Assembly (NCBI RefSeq): GCF_003996855.1
Contig: NZ_NRQY01000002.1
Span: 168,812-232,811 of the forward strand
Source: Morganella morganii
GTDB lineage: Bacteria; Pseudomonadota; Gammaproteobacteria; Enterobacterales; Enterobacteriaceae
Length of the DNA: 64,000 bases
Reading direction: 5' to 3'
Both the position numbers and the translations under genes were made by a program. The notes under the pieces are model-generated. The model was given only the letters and a program-made list of their open reading frames with translations. It was not told where the DNA came from and did not search any database. Below are positions 37,334-48,006 of the stretch, piece by piece; within the stretch, counting starts at the first letter, position 1, and each line of letters starts with the position of its first letter.

Positions 37334-37819
37334 TCACTCTTCTTCACCTTCAAATAAGGTAAATCCGCCAAAGCCGTCCCAGCCCGGCAGTGCATCATAA
37401 ACCTGCTGCACAGCACGGGTGACTTTCTCATTAACCGGCATATAAAAGCCGACAAGATCCGGCTGAATACCCAGGAAAATGACTTCCGGAATATCTTCCT
37501 TCAGTTGATCGATCAGAAAGTTGAGCGGCAGGTTATGCGTACTCATGATAAACATTTCGGCGATATCATCCGGGTCAATAATACGGATCTCCCCGGGATT
37601 CAGGCCGATATCCGCCGCATCCACAATCAGCAGACGTTCCGGTTTCAGTGCCCGCACCTGATGCGCCACATTCTCCGGCGCACTGCCGCCGTTAACGGCA
37701 ATCCAGCCGTCAACCGGGTTCGCGTCCATCAGATCAAACAGCATCGGCCCTGCGGCGTCATCGCCCATCATGGTATTTCCCACGGCGAGCATCACATTTT
37801 TTGCCGTCATCTCACTCAT
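37334..37819 (-). CDS. hycI: Hydrogenase maturation endopeptidase HycI
   Basis: A 161-residue nickel-dependent protease that removes the C-terminal tail of the hydrogenase large subunit after nickel insertion. It has GNTMMGDDAAGP with the metal-ligand Asp of the family, VDAADIGLNPGEI in the middle and STHNLPLNFLIDQLKEDI with the conserved histidine. Its start overlaps the hyfJ stop by four bases. E. coli hyf lacks its own protease gene and relies on hycI of the other operon, so this operon is self-contained. Confidence 0.94.
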   Translation of the reverse strand: MSEMTAKNVMLAVGNTMMGDDAAGPMLFDLMDANPVDGWIAVNGGSAPENVAHQVRALKPERLLIVDAADIGLNPGEIRIIDPDDIAEMFIMSTHNLPLNFLIDQLKEDIPEVIFLGIQPDLVGFYMPVNEKVTRAVQQVYDALPGWDGFGGFTLFEGEEE

Positions 37820-38250
37820 GGGCGGCGCTTCACTATCAGGTAAATCGCCGGTTCACGCTCAATCTCCCCGAGCAGGCGGATCAGCGTGGCACTCCATTCG
37901 CGGAAATCCGGATTTTTATCCTTCGTCAGCGGATCTAATGCCAATGCCAGCATATTGGTATGTGTGGAATCGATGTTAATTTCGCCGAAAGTGATAAGCC
38001 CCTGCAATTTGCGGCGCGCTTCCCCTTCGGGAAGCGCGTTCACCCAGGCCTGATAACCGCTGAGCGGGCAGATCAATTCCGTATTCAGACAATCAATCAT
38101 GCCAACGTGGTGGCCGATTGCCAGTGAGTAATACATCACCTGCTGAGCCTCTTCCGGCACATCATCGTCACTGTCGACAAATTTTTGTCTCAGCGACCAG
38201 AAGATCACTTTTCCGTCAGTATCTGCATGATCGGGTGTCTGTTCAGGCAT
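37816..38250 (-). CDS. hyfJ: Formate hydrogenlyase maturation protein HycH/HyfJ
   Basis: A 144-residue soluble protein required for large-subunit maturation in the E. coli hyc system and not part of the final complex. It is recognised by [28 protein letters not shown] N-terminal sequence, the HHVGMIDC and [10 protein letters not shown] segments and the TFGEINID stretch. It overlaps hyfI by eight bases and hycI by four, consistent with tight coupling. Confidence 0.92.
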   Translation of the reverse strand: MPEQTPDHADTDGKVIFWSLRQKFVDSDDDVPEEAQQVMYYSLAIGHHVGMIDCLNTELICPLSGYQAWVNALPEGEARRKLQGLITFGEINIDSTHTNMLALALDPLTKDKNPDFREWSATLIRLLGEIEREPAIYLIVKRRP

Positions 38251-39025
38251 GAATGCCTCCTTGTTGTAATACGGTCACCAAGCGGTTTACGATTTCGCGT
38301 AAACGCGGGTCCTGCTCTTCATCCATCCAGGTCTGCATGGTGCTTTTCACCTGCTCCGGTGTGGCATTTTCCAGCAGCGTCAGGAAGCGATCACTGATTT
38401 CACGTCCCTGATAATACCCGGCCTGACGGCGCGCCTCGCGTTCAATCATCACACGAGTTGCCAGCGGAACGGACGGCAGCAGCAGCTGAACGCGCTCATC
38501 ATCCGCCTCAACATGATCCTGACCTTTCAGTTTCTGATTCAGCAGACCCAGCGCCACAGCAAAACCGTAGATAGTTGCTGCCGGTGTCGGCGGGCAGCCC
38601 GGTATCCAGACATCGATCGGCACGATATGTTCGCTGCCGCCCCAGACACAATACAGGTCATGGAAGATACCACCGCCGCAGCCGCAGGCACCGTAAGAGA
38701 TACAGATTTTCGGATCAGGCGCGGATTCATACGCCCGCAGTGCCGGCATCCGCATAGCGCGGGTCACCGCACCGGTAAACAGCAGAATATCCGCATGACG
38801 CGGCGAGGCCACCACTTTGATCCCGAAACGCTCCGCATCAAATACCGGGGTAATGGCAGAGAAGATCTCAATCTCACAGCCGTTACAACCGCCGCAGTCC
38901 ACACGGTAGACATACGCTGAACGCTTGATATCTTTCAGCAGCGTGCTTTTCAGTTTCGCCACCTGCTCATCTACCTTCAGCGGTTCGCTGACATGATGGT
39001 TCACCGGGATTTCAGGCAAACTCAT
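38243..39025 (-). CDS. hyfI: Hydrogenase 4 small subunit
   Basis: A 260-residue NuoB-like small subunit carrying the proximal [4Fe-4S] cluster that connects the NiFe site with the polyferredoxin chain. The ligands are in [28 protein letters not shown] and IPGCPPTP. It has no twin-arginine leader, so it stays on the cytoplasmic side, as expected for a group 4 enzyme. The C-terminal extension is longer by a few residues than in E. coli. Four-base overlap with hyfH. Confidence 0.95.
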   Translation of the reverse strand: MSLPEIPVNHHVSEPLKVDEQVAKLKSTLLKDIKRSAYVYRVDCGGCNGCEIEIFSAITPVFDAERFGIKVVASPRHADILLFTGAVTRAMRMPALRAYESAPDPKICISYGACGCGGGIFHDLYCVWGGSEHIVPIDVWIPGCPPTPAATIYGFAVALGLLNQKLKGQDHVEADDERVQLLLPSVPLATRVMIEREARRQAGYYQGREISDRFLTLLENATPEQVKSTMQTWMDEEQDPRLREIVNRLVTVLQQGGIHA

Positions 39026-39573
39026 AATTTTTCTCCCTCAATATGCAGACGGAAGTTCTGACGGTCATTATTCAGCAGGTTATTTTTCTGCTTACAGGAC
39101 GGACAGGTTTCATACATCGGCCGCAAGGCTTCAATTCCGCTCTCTTCAATACCTGACGCCACCATCAGCGCCATCGCATATTCCACGGATTTCTTCGGTG
39201 CGAACGCTTCCCCGCACTGACGGCAGTGCTGTAAGCGGAATGTCCCTTTCATATAGAGATCCGCTTTATTCATCACCGCCGTTTCAAACTCTTCGGTCAG
39301 ATGGATAGCCCAGGTCGGGCACACTTCCTCGCAGCGCGCACAATAAATGCAGCGGCCAAGGAATAACTGCCAGCGGCGCTCACCGCTTTCCAGGTCAGTT
39401 TCCATCGTCAGGGCGTTTGCCGGACAGGCAGAAATACAGGCACCGCAGGCGATACACTGCTCCGGCACATATTCCGGTTTACCGCGGAACCCGTGCGCCA
39501 CTTCCAGTGGTTTGAACGGATATTTGACCGTTGCTGTCCCCGCATTGCGGAGGGTTTTAAACAGTTTAAACAT
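39022..39573 (-). CDS. hyfH: Hydrogenase 4 iron-sulfur subunit HyfH
   Basis: A 183-residue NuoI-like subunit with two [4Fe-4S] motifs, [12 protein letters not shown] and [12 protein letters not shown]. It also has two C-terminal CxxC pairs (CRQCG and CPSCK) that may bind zinc or another metal. It sits between the small subunit and the large subunit and relays electrons at the membrane interface. Confidence 0.95.
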   Translation of the reverse strand: MFKLFKTLRNAGTATVKYPFKPLEVAHGFRGKPEYVPEQCIACGACISACPANALTMETDLESGERRWQLFLGRCIYCARCEEVCPTWAIHLTEEFETAVMNKADLYMKGTFRLQHCRQCGEAFAPKKSVEYAMALMVASGIEESGIEALRPMYETCPSCKQKNNLLNNDRQNFRLHIEGEKL

Positions 39574-39588
39574 GGTATTCCCTCCGGC

Positions 39589-41322
39589 TTATTTCAGTGG
39601 TGAATGTTTGCGATCGATGCTGTACTGCTCGATCTCTTTGTACGCCACGGTTTTCGCTTTGCGTTTTTTCACATCCACCAGCGTGACGCGGTCAGTACAG
39701 GAGTAGCAAGGGTCAAGGCTGCCGATAATCAGCGGCGCATCGGAAACGGTATTGCCCTGTAACATGTAGCGCAGCACCGGCCAGTTGGCATAGGTGGCTG
39801 CGCGGCAGCGCCAGCGGAACAGTTTCTGGTTGTCACCCAGCATGCTCCAGTGGATATCTTCCCCGCGCGGCGCCTCGGTGTAACCCAGGGCAAATTTGTG
39901 CGGCTGATAGGTAAAGCCTTCGGTCAGAATCGGGCCTTCCGGCATGTTATCCAGCGCGTATTCGATCATGGCGAGTGAATCGAGGGTTTCTTTCACACGC
40001 ACCATGACACGGGAGTAAACATCACAGCCATCCATGGTAAATAATGTTTTCGGCAGGTTGCCGTAGTCGGCAAACGGATGATCAAAACGCACGTCGCGTT
40101 TGAAGCCGCTGGCGCGGATCATCGGACCGACCGGGCTGTAATCACGTGCAATCTGAGGATCAAGACGACCGACGCCGACCGTACGCTGTTCCATATTCGG
40201 TGTGCTCAACAGCATATCCACCAGCTGTGTGACATCCGCGCGCATCTCGCGGACCAGCTGAATAGTTTTCACCCGCTGCTCTTTGAGGAAGTCACGGCGC
40301 ACACCGCCAATCAGGTTGGTTCCGTAGGTTTTACGGGCACCGGTCAGCAGCTCGGCCATGGTCATGGATTTTTCACGCACACGGAAGAATTGCATGAAGC
40401 CGGTATCAAAGCCGGTGAAGTGACTGGCAAGACCAATGTTCAGCAGGTGACTGTGCAGACGCTCCACTTCCAGCAGTACGCTGCGGATAGTGTGCGCACG
40501 CTGCGGCACATAAATCCCCAGGGCGTTTTCCACGGATGTGGTGTACGCCACACTGTGGGTGAAGCCGCAGATACCGCACACACGGTCAGACAGGAAAGTG
40601 ACTTCGTTATAACCCATACGGGTTTCCGCCAGTTTTTCCATACCGCGGTGGACGTAAAACATACGGTAGTCCGCATCAACAATCCGCTCCCCGTCAACGA
40701 ACAGACGGAAGTGGCCCGGTTCATCCGACGTGATGTGCAGCGGGCCGATTGGCACAACGCGCGCATCTTTTTTGCTGTCGTTGATAAACTCGTAAGTCTC
40801 GGTATCGGTGGTCGGTGCCGGGCGCTGACGGTAATCCATGGTGTCTTTACGCAGCGGATAGAGATCATCCGGCCAGTCATCCGGCAGCACCAGACGGCGT
40901 TCGTCCGGCAGACCCACCGGGCTCAGCCCGTACATATCACGAATCTCACGCTCGCCCCACACCGCAGCAGGCACACGCGGTGTGACAGACGGGAATTCCT
41001 GGGTGATCGGGCTGACATACGCTTTCACGGTCACCCAGCATTTTTCACCCTCTTCCATAGAGAGTGCATAGTAAACCGCGAACTGCCCGTTCAGCGGGCG
41101 CTCATCGTTACCCCACAGCACCGGCAGCCAGCCGCCGCAGCCGTAGTACAGAAACTCCACCACTTCCGGCAGCATCTCTGTTTTAATGGTGACGGTCAGC
41201 TGGTTGGCGGTCTGCCACTCTTCTTCCAGCACCGCATGGGGAAATTTCTCGCGGATCTGTGCCAGATAGCCCGCGCCTTTACGAACGCCCTGAAGGGTAT
41301 CTGTATAATTCTGATAGCTCAC
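39589..41322 (-). CDS. hyfG: Hydrogenase 4 large (catalytic) subunit
   Basis: A 577-residue NiFe catalytic subunit fused to an N-terminal NuoC-like domain (to about residue 170), the HycE/HyfG plan. The nickel ligands lie in DRVCGICGFTHS and in DPCYSCTDRVTLV. The 32-or-so residues after the second pair (ending SIDRKHSPLK) form the tail removed by HycI after nickel insertion. The family shows the group 4 fold related to complex I NuoCD. Clients HypA and HypC are encoded earlier in the window. Confidence 0.97.
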   Translation of the reverse strand: MSYQNYTDTLQGVRKGAGYLAQIREKFPHAVLEEEWQTANQLTVTIKTEMLPEVVEFLYYGCGGWLPVLWGNDERPLNGQFAVYYALSMEEGEKCWVTVKAYVSPITQEFPSVTPRVPAAVWGEREIRDMYGLSPVGLPDERRLVLPDDWPDDLYPLRKDTMDYRQRPAPTTDTETYEFINDSKKDARVVPIGPLHITSDEPGHFRLFVDGERIVDADYRMFYVHRGMEKLAETRMGYNEVTFLSDRVCGICGFTHSVAYTTSVENALGIYVPQRAHTIRSVLLEVERLHSHLLNIGLASHFTGFDTGFMQFFRVREKSMTMAELLTGARKTYGTNLIGGVRRDFLKEQRVKTIQLVREMRADVTQLVDMLLSTPNMEQRTVGVGRLDPQIARDYSPVGPMIRASGFKRDVRFDHPFADYGNLPKTLFTMDGCDVYSRVMVRVKETLDSLAMIEYALDNMPEGPILTEGFTYQPHKFALGYTEAPRGEDIHWSMLGDNQKLFRWRCRAATYANWPVLRYMLQGNTVSDAPLIIGSLDPCYSCTDRVTLVDVKKRKAKTVAYKEIEQYSIDRKHSPLK

Positions 41323-41324
41323 GT

Positions 41325-42905
41325 TTATTTCTCCTGCGATGATGTGGATGTTGTATCAGCACCCCACGGCCAGCGGTAGTCCGGGGTGGTTAATTCTGTA
41401 CCTGGCAATGTACTGTCCGTCAGGACAATAGTGGCGGCATTTTCGAGCAGACGGCTGACCGGCTGCGGAATGTGGGTGCCCATCACCAGCATCAGTACAA
41501 TGAGGATGGCCATCGGCAATGTCGTCAGGATCCCTGCCTCGCCGCGTGATACGCAGTCAGGCTGTGCGCCGAACAGGGTTTTCGATACCATTCTAACCAA
41601 CCCGCCGAGGACGATAGTGAGCAGGATCAAAAGCAGCAGTGTCAGCCAGAAATGATCCGCCGCCAGACCCGCAACGACTATCATAAACTCACTGAGGAAC
41701 ACGTTAAACGGCGGCATACCGCCGAGTGCCAGCGCACCGCCCGCAAAGACAACCGCCGTAAACGGCATGGTGCGCAGCATTCCTTTGACCACCGTGATAT
41801 CACGGGTGCCGTACTTCAGTAACACGTTACCGGAACCGCAGAACAGCAGGGTTTTGCCCAGGCTGTGGTTCAGTGTGTGCAGCAGCGCGACCAGCACACC
41901 CAGCGGGCCGCCGATACCCAGCGCCACGGCAATCAGCCCCATGTTTTCCACACTGGAGTACGCCAGCAGACGTTTCATATCACGCTGGATCAGGATGAAA
42001 AACGCCGCCACCGCCACAGAAAGCAGGCCGAAGACCAGCAGCAGTGTCTGTGTGAATTCCCCGCCGATGGCTGAAGTGATAATGATGTAATAACGGATGA
42101 TAATCAGCAGTGCGCAGTTCAGCAGAACCGCAGACAGCAGCGCGGAGACCGGGCTCGGCGCTTCACTGTGTGCATCCGGCAGCCAGGCGTGCATCGGGAA
42201 CAGACCGGTTTTGGTACCGAAACCAATCAGCACAAACACAAAGGCCAGGTGCATCAGGGTCGGGTCCAGCAGTGCGGTATGTTTCAGCACTTCGGTCCAG
42301 AAAATAGCCAGTTCCGGGTCCGGCATCACACTCGCCGCATTCGCATACACGAGGATGGTGCCGAACAGGCCGAATGCCACACCCACACTACAGATGATGA
42401 TGTATTTCCACGCCGCTTCCAGGGAAGAGCGCTGTCCGTAGATACCCACCAGGAACGCGGAACTGAGTGTGGTGGCTTCCACCGCCGCCCACATCAGGAT
42501 CAGGTTGTTACTGGTGATCACCAGCAGCATGGTGAACAGGAACAGATGGAAGAAGCCGTAGTAGTTGCAGAGTGTTGCCACACTGACTTCGCCATCGTCC
42601 ACTTCGTGGTTCATATAGCCGATGGAATACAGACCGGTCAGGAAACCGACAATCCCGAGGATCGCCAGGAACAACCCGGCCAGGCTGTCCAGGTGGATCC
42701 AGCGGTTCGCCATCAGCAGATCACCTTCCTCACCGATGGTGTACACCATCCACAGCGAGAAGACGAGCATCAGGGAGATACCAATGGTATGCACCAGAGT
42801 GACCACACCTTTCGCTCCGCCGCCCGCCAGGCGGCAGGCAAATGCCAGCAGTGAAATCACCAGCGGCGTTGCCATTAATAACGTTAACAACATGGTTTGA
42901 CTCAT
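41325..42905 (-). CDS. hyfF: Hydrogenase 4 membrane subunit HyfF
   Basis: A 526-residue NuoN/NuoM/MrpD-type antiporter-like subunit with about 14 helices. It is one of the extra membrane subunits that distinguish Hyf from Hyc complexes. Charged residues sit in membrane segments around [38 protein letters not shown] and [15 protein letters not shown]. Such subunits are thought to move protons. The stop lies two bases from hyfG. Confidence 0.95.
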   Translation of the reverse strand: MSQTMLLTLLMATPLVISLLAFACRLAGGGAKGVVTLVHTIGISLMLVFSLWMVYTIGEEGDLLMANRWIHLDSLAGLFLAILGIVGFLTGLYSIGYMNHEVDDGEVSVATLCNYYGFFHLFLFTMLLVITSNNLILMWAAVEATTLSSAFLVGIYGQRSSLEAAWKYIIICSVGVAFGLFGTILVYANAASVMPDPELAIFWTEVLKHTALLDPTLMHLAFVFVLIGFGTKTGLFPMHAWLPDAHSEAPSPVSALLSAVLLNCALLIIIRYYIIITSAIGGEFTQTLLLVFGLLSVAVAAFFILIQRDMKRLLAYSSVENMGLIAVALGIGGPLGVLVALLHTLNHSLGKTLLFCGSGNVLLKYGTRDITVVKGMLRTMPFTAVVFAGGALALGGMPPFNVFLSEFMIVVAGLAADHFWLTLLLLILLTIVLGGLVRMVSKTLFGAQPDCVSRGEAGILTTLPMAILIVLMLVMGTHIPQPVSRLLENAATIVLTDSTLPGTELTTPDYRWPWGADTTSTSSQEK

Positions 42906-42909
42906 CTCA

Positions 42910-43560
42910 TCACCCCTTCAGCGCGGTCAGTTGATCCACGTTCAGTGTGTTGAGCGTGCGATAGATTTTACGTGCCAGTACCGCCATGATAATCACAGCG
43001 AAAATGGCGTCCGTCGCGATACCGATTTCCACCAGCTCCGGCGCTTTATACGCCAGCAGAGCCAGTGTCAGGTGCGATCCGTTTTCCATCAGGCAGTAAC
43101 CGAATGCCTGTTTCAGGATGTTGCGCTGTGTCACGATGCAGAGTAAACCCAGCATAAAGTGACCCAGAGAAACCGCCAGCGCCGGTTTCAGATCCGCCAC
43201 CATCGGCAGTTTCACCGGTTCGACCACAAACCAGCACAGCACCACAATCACCGCCGCGGCCAGCATCAGCCAGGCCGGGCTTATCACGCCGCCGTTGGCG
43301 GTCGGATCAGACAGCTTGCGGAAGGCATAGCCCATAATCAGCGGCACCAGCACCACTTTGGTCGCGAAGGCGGTGATCGCCCACATGCCCAGCTGCGGCG
43401 CATCCAGTGTCTGTGACAGCGTGGCGAAAATCGCCACCAGCACCAGAGACTGAAGTGCATAGAACCAGCAGGAAGCTACCGGGCGCTTCGCCCCGATAAC
43501 CAGCAGCGAGGTGATCATCATCAGCCCCGCGAGATTGTTCACAATAATGGAACCAGTCAT
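42910..43560 (-). CDS. hyfE: Hydrogenase 4 membrane subunit HyfE
   Basis: A 216-residue membrane subunit with about seven helices, of the HyfE family (C-terminal part NuoK-like). Visible stretches are [23 protein letters not shown] and a NuoK-like end ([19 protein letters not shown]) with a membrane glutamate. It is present in Hyf and absent from Hyc of E. coli, so it helps to type this operon. Confidence 0.94.
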   Translation of the reverse strand: MTGSIIVNNLAGLMMITSLLVIGAKRPVASCWFYALQSLVLVAIFATLSQTLDAPQLGMWAITAFATKVVLVPLIMGYAFRKLSDPTANGGVISPAWLMLAAAVIVVLCWFVVEPVKLPMVADLKPALAVSLGHFMLGLLCIVTQRNILKQAFGYCLMENGSHLTLALLAYKAPELVEIGIATDAIFAVIIMAVLARKIYRTLNTLNVDQLTALKG

Positions 43561-43572
43561 ACTTTCTCTCCC

Positions 43573-45015
43573 TTAACCGAGCCAGATGACGGCGATAACA
43601 CTTGAACAGAACGACATCACAATCAGCAGGCCGATAACCCACTGCATTGCTGCCGGAACCGGAGTTCCGTTTGCCACGTCTTCGCTCGGCTCACCCGGCA
43701 CGACTTTGCCGAACCAGTAGAGCAGCCAGGCAAAGCTGGCAACAGATTCGATCAGCACCAGCACCATGATTGGCGCGAAGATCCAGAACTGTTCAGATAA
43801 CGCGAAACCGGCCGCGAAGATCGGGAATTTACTGAAGAAGCCGTTAAGCGGCGGCACCCCGGCAATCGCCAGCGCAGCCACACAGAATCCCACGCCCAGC
43901 AGCGGATAGCGTTTTGACAGACCGCGCAGACGCGGCAGCATACGGGTTCCGCAGCTGTAGCTGAGCGCACCGGCCACCAGGAAGAACAGACTCTTGGCAA
44001 ATGCGTGGTTAAATATGTACGCAATACCGCCGTCAAAGGCTTCTTTGGAGCCGAAGATGGACAGAGACAACGCGAGGAAGATATACGCCAGCTGGGTGAT
44101 AGTTGACCAGGCCAGCAGACGTTTCATATCTTTCTGCGGCAGATACATCATAAAACCATACACCAGCGTGATAACGGCCATCACCACGCCGACCCAGCCG
44201 ATAATTTCCGGCACATGGTCTGACGACATGATGCTGCGGGCAAAGATGTAAACACCCACTTTCACCATGGACGCGGCGTGCAGATACGCACTCACCGGTG
44301 TCGGAGCTTCCATCGCGTCCGGCAGCCAGGCCTGTAACGGCAGCTGGGCTGATTTACCCCATGCCGCAAACAGGATACCGCCGAAGACGATCAGGCTTTG
44401 CGCCTCATTCAATTGGTTAATCGCGCTCAGGGCAAACGTACCGGTGCTGATAAACAGCGTTGCCGCCGCCATAAACAGGCCGAGAGAACCTACGTGCGTG
44501 ATCAGCAGCGCTTTCATCGCCGAACGCTGGGCTTTTTCTGTCTGGTAGTAACCAATCAGTGCCCATGAACATCCGCCGGTGATTTCAAAGAACAGTAACT
44601 GACCCAGAATCGTGGATGACAGCACCACGCCCGCCATCGCACCGATAAAGATCAGCAGAAAGGCATAATAACGGCGGGTCGGCCCGTGTGCGTGCTCGCG
44701 GTTACCTTCCGTCAGGTAGCCGGTGGAGTACAGACAAATCAGGAAGCCGAGGAACACCACCGCAAACGCAATCAGGGTGCTCACGCCGTCAACAGTAAAG
44801 CCGAACAGCGCGATATCACCGGCCTGAACCAGTTCCAGTGTGGTGGCAATCTTACCGCCGTCGAGATACAGCCAGCCCAGTGCCGCCGTACCGAGAGAGG
44901 CCAGCAGCGCGACTAAGGTACTCAGCCACGGTGCCATGCGCGTCGGCAGGACACTGACCAGCAACGCCCCGGCAAACGGAATCAGCAGGGTCGCCAGTGC
45001 AATATTTTCTAACAT
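43573..45015 (-). CDS. hyfD: Hydrogenase 4 membrane subunit HyfD
   Basis: A 480-residue antiporter-like NuoL/M/N homologue with about 14 helices. Membrane charges are visible in LLFFEITGGCSWALIGYYQTEKA, LQAWLPDAMEAPTPVSAYLHAASMVKVGVY and IFNHAFAKSLFF. It is another subunit found in Hyf and not in Hyc. With HyfB and HyfF it gives three potential proton-translocating modules. Confidence 0.95.
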   Translation of the reverse strand: MLENIALATLLIPFAGALLVSVLPTRMAPWLSTLVALLASLGTAALGWLYLDGGKIATTLELVQAGDIALFGFTVDGVSTLIAFAVVFLGFLICLYSTGYLTEGNREHAHGPTRRYYAFLLIFIGAMAGVVLSSTILGQLLFFEITGGCSWALIGYYQTEKAQRSAMKALLITHVGSLGLFMAAATLFISTGTFALSAINQLNEAQSLIVFGGILFAAWGKSAQLPLQAWLPDAMEAPTPVSAYLHAASMVKVGVYIFARSIMSSDHVPEIIGWVGVVMAVITLVYGFMMYLPQKDMKRLLAWSTITQLAYIFLALSLSIFGSKEAFDGGIAYIFNHAFAKSLFFLVAGALSYSCGTRMLPRLRGLSKRYPLLGVGFCVAALAIAGVPPLNGFFSKFPIFAAGFALSEQFWIFAPIMVLVLIESVASFAWLLYWFGKVVPGEPSEDVANGTPVPAAMQWVIGLLIVMSFCSSVIAVIWLG

Positions 45016-45028
45016 GCTTTATCGCTCC

Positions 45029-45979
45029 TTACAGACCGGTGAGATAGAACACGAATCCGAGCGCAGCCACGCCGAATCCTAACCAGGTCACATGATGCGT
45101 CAGCAGAAAACGACCACGGGCCAGACTGTTTTCGACCAGCGATGCCAGAACGAAAATCACCAGCAGTTTTACCAGCATCAGTACCAGCGCCAGCAGCAGA
45201 CTGCCGGCAGTCAGAACGGATGCACTGCCGAACGGGAAGAAAATCGAGAGAAACAGCACAGCCACAACCACCTGTTTCAGACCGATCCCCCATTTCACCA
45301 GCGCCAGACCGGAACCGGAATACTCGGTCAGCGGCCCCTCCTGCAATTCCTGCTCAGCTTCCGCGACGTCGAACGGGATTTTGCCCATTTCGATAAAGGT
45401 CGCAAAACCACAAGCCAGCATCGCCAGGAGCGTCGCGGTCGGTGATACCCAGCCCTGACTCATCACGGCACTGATACTGCCGATATTGGTCGAACCGGCA
45501 ATCAGCGCAACCACCAGCAGGCCGAGGAACAGAATCGGCTCCACCAGTACGCCGAGGGTCAGCTCACGGCTGGCACCGATACCGGCGAACGGGCTGCCGG
45601 TATCCAGACCGGACAGGGAGAAGAAAAAGCGGAACAGCGCGAAAATATATAAAATGATGATGAGGTCGCCTGCCCCGCTGAACAGTGACATTGTGGTTAC
45701 AACCGGCAGCGCCATCGCCAGCAGCAGCATGCTGCCGAGCAGCACATATGGCATCACCCGGAAAATAAATCCGGAATCACGCGGTGCCACGGACTGGCGT
45801 TTCAGTAATTTGATGATGTCACGGTAATTCTGCATAATGCCCGGCCCCTGACGGGAGTGCATTTTTGCGCGGATCTGACGGGAGATGCCGGTAAACAGCG
45901 GCGTCAGCAGCAGCAGGAAAATCGCCTGAACCACTGCGAAGAGCCCCGTCATCAATGTAGGTGTATCCTGAATCGACAT
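45029..45979 (-). CDS. hyfC: Hydrogenase 4 membrane subunit HyfC
   Basis: A 316-residue NuoH-like membrane subunit that anchors the hydrophilic arm. The cytoplasmic loop has SRQGPGIMQNYRDIIKLLKR, and the conserved segment EMGKIPFDVAEAEQELQEGPLTEYSG lies near residue 205. The ATG at 45979 with GGAGAG upstream gives MSIQDTPTL; the longer frame would lie in the hyfB end and is not needed. Confidence 0.95.
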   Translation of the reverse strand: MSIQDTPTLMTGLFAVVQAIFLLLLTPLFTGISRQIRAKMHSRQGPGIMQNYRDIIKLLKRQSVAPRDSGFIFRVMPYVLLGSMLLLAMALPVVTTMSLFSGAGDLIIILYIFALFRFFFSLSGLDTGSPFAGIGASRELTLGVLVEPILFLGLLVVALIAGSTNIGSISAVMSQGWVSPTATLLAMLACGFATFIEMGKIPFDVAEAEQELQEGPLTEYSGSGLALVKWGIGLKQVVVAVLFLSIFFPFGSASVLTAGSLLLALVLMLVKLLVIFVLASLVENSLARGRFLLTHHVTWLGFGVAALGFVFYLTGL

Positions 45980-45990
45980 GGTTTCTCTCC

Positions 45991-48006
45991 TTACGCCGCA
46001 ATCACAACAAGCAGAACAACCAGCGCGGCCACGACATACAGACAGTAAAGTCTGAAATCCCCGCCCTGAAGGCACTGAATGCGTTTGGCAAAACGGTTAA
46101 TACCGCGCACCAGCGGATAAATAATGCGTTCATCCCAGAATGGCTCAACTTTTCCGGCCCCGGCTTTGGTCACGTCTAAGGCGTGAGCCAGACGGGCTGA
46201 CGGATCAAGCTGTTTGCGCATGCGGTACAGCGGCGCAAACATCGAGCGCAGCGGCTGGGTAAAGCCCCCGGCAGACACGGACATATCGCGTTCCCAGGCA
46301 TAACCACACGCCCAGGCATCGCCTTTGCGGCGGAAGCTCATCTGTTTGCCTTTGAAGACCAGGTAGATGATGAACGGGATCAGCGGCAGTGCCAGCAGTA
46401 ACAGGAATGTCATCGCCGGAGAAATCATGGCCTGAGCAGCAGAATCCGGCACCAGCATCGCGCCCTGCACAACAGTCACATCCGTCGCCGCCGTCAGTGA
46501 CATCGCCACTTTCGCCAGCACCGGTGCAATCACACTCGCGCCCACACCCAGCAGCACACATACCACCGCCAGAATCAGCATCGCAGCGGTCATTGTCCAC
46601 GGCACTTCGCGGGCATGGGTGGCGGCTTCACTGCGCGCACCGCCGCAGAAGCTGATACCGTACACTTTCACGAAACACATCGCCGCCAGTGCACCGGTGA
46701 TCGCCAGCATCACAATCGCGATAGGACCACTGATTTTCATGATGAATGTGCCGTCATGACTCATAGAGAACAGTGACTGATAGGTGTACCACTCACTGAC
46801 AAAGCCGTTGAGCGGCGGTAATGCGGAAATCGCCATACAACCGATTAAGAACGCGGTTGCGGTCAGCGGCATCAGTTTGGCGAGGCCGCCCATTTTTTCC
46901 ATATCACGGGTATGAATACGGTAAATCACCGCACCGGCACCGAGGAACAGCAAACCTTTAAACACCGCGTGGTTAAGCAGGTGATAAATCGCGCCGAGCA
47001 GACCAATTGTCGCCAGCACCGGCATATCATTCGCCATGCCGACCATCGCCACACCGATACCCATCAGGATAATCCCGATGTTTTCCACGGTGTGCCACGC
47101 CAGCAGACGTTTGATATCGTGCTCCGCCAGCGCATACATAACGCCGAGAACGGAAGAAACCGCACCGAAGCCCAGTACCACGATACCCCACCAGCCCTGG
47201 GTTGCCCCCAGCAGGTCGATGCCGACTTTGATAATCCCGAAGATACCGATTTTGACCATCACACCGGACATCAGTGCGGATGCGTGAGACGGTGCCGCCG
47301 GGTGAGCCTGCGGCAGCCAGCTGTGCAGCGGTAACATCCCCGCTTTGGCACCGAAGCCGAAGAAGCCCAGCAGGAAGACCACAGAGGCCATCGCCGGAGA
47401 CAGTGAGAGCTGACGGAAGGAATCGAAATCCAGACTGCCGCTTTCACGCCACATCAGGAAGAACGCGATCATGATCAGCACAGAACCGGCGTGGGCAATA
47501 AAGAAGTAGAGCAGACCGGCGCGGATGGATTTGTCATCCTGATCTGCGATCACCAGGAACCAGGAGGCCAGCGACATCATTTCAAATAGAATGATGAACC
47601 AGAAGGCGTTATCCATCACCACCAGAGCAACCATGGAGGCGATAAACAGGTTCAGGAAGAATCCCATACTCCACGCGCCGCGTCCCAGATATTCCTGCAC
47701 ATAGTTCAGGGAATAAAGGGCGCTGACCGTCACCAGCAGTGAAATCACCATCACCATAAAGGCGGCGAGGCTGTCGAGGCGGACGACAAAATGGGCGAAC
47801 GGGAAAGGTCCCTGTGCGAAATACGTCAGTGTTTCGCCGCTCATCAGCACCGGAACGGCACTGAATAAACCGAGGATACCCCCGGCAATCGCCGTGATCC
47901 CGGCAACATACACCGCCATTTTTTCCTGCTGTTTAAACAGCAGCGAAATAAAACCCCCGGCGGTATACAGGGCAACGGACCATAAGAGTAATTCAAGAGA
48001 TGTCAT
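45991..48006 (-). CDS. hyfB: Hydrogenase 4 membrane subunit HyfB
   Basis: A 671-residue NuoL-like subunit with a long C-terminal extension, as in HycC/HyfB. Key membrane stretches are IILFEMMSLASWFLVIADQ, LPLHSWLPQAHPAAPSHASALMSGVMVKIGIFG and IYHLLNHAVFKGLLFLGAGAV. The C-terminal part may contain a lateral helix resembling that of NuoL. It overlaps hyfA by four bases. Confidence 0.95.
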   Translation of the reverse strand: MTSLELLLWSVALYTAGGFISLLFKQQEKMAVYVAGITAIAGGILGLFSAVPVLMSGETLTYFAQGPFPFAHFVVRLDSLAAFMVMVISLLVTVSALYSLNYVQEYLGRGAWSMGFFLNLFIASMVALVVMDNAFWFIILFEMMSLASWFLVIADQDDKSIRAGLLYFFIAHAGSVLIMIAFFLMWRESGSLDFDSFRQLSLSPAMASVVFLLGFFGFGAKAGMLPLHSWLPQAHPAAPSHASALMSGVMVKIGIFGIIKVGIDLLGATQGWWGIVVLGFGAVSSVLGVMYALAEHDIKRLLAWHTVENIGIILMGIGVAMVGMANDMPVLATIGLLGAIYHLLNHAVFKGLLFLGAGAVIYRIHTRDMEKMGGLAKLMPLTATAFLIGCMAISALPPLNGFVSEWYTYQSLFSMSHDGTFIMKISGPIAIVMLAITGALAAMCFVKVYGISFCGGARSEAATHAREVPWTMTAAMLILAVVCVLLGVGASVIAPVLAKVAMSLTAATDVTVVQGAMLVPDSAAQAMISPAMTFLLLLALPLIPFIIYLVFKGKQMSFRRKGDAWACGYAWERDMSVSAGGFTQPLRSMFAPLYRMRKQLDPSARLAHALDVTKAGAGKVEPFWDERIIYPLVRGINRFAKRIQCLQGGDFRLYCLYVVAALVVLLVVIAA

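Noticed and set aside
40078..41379. A 433-codon open frame on the plus strand opposite hyfG
   Set aside because: It mirrors the codon bias of hyfG on the other strand, has no ribosome site or domain, and hyfG is certain.
42168..42854. A 228-codon open frame opposite hyfF
   Set aside because: Gln/His/Arg-rich composition is typical for the antisense of a membrane protein gene; no start signal.
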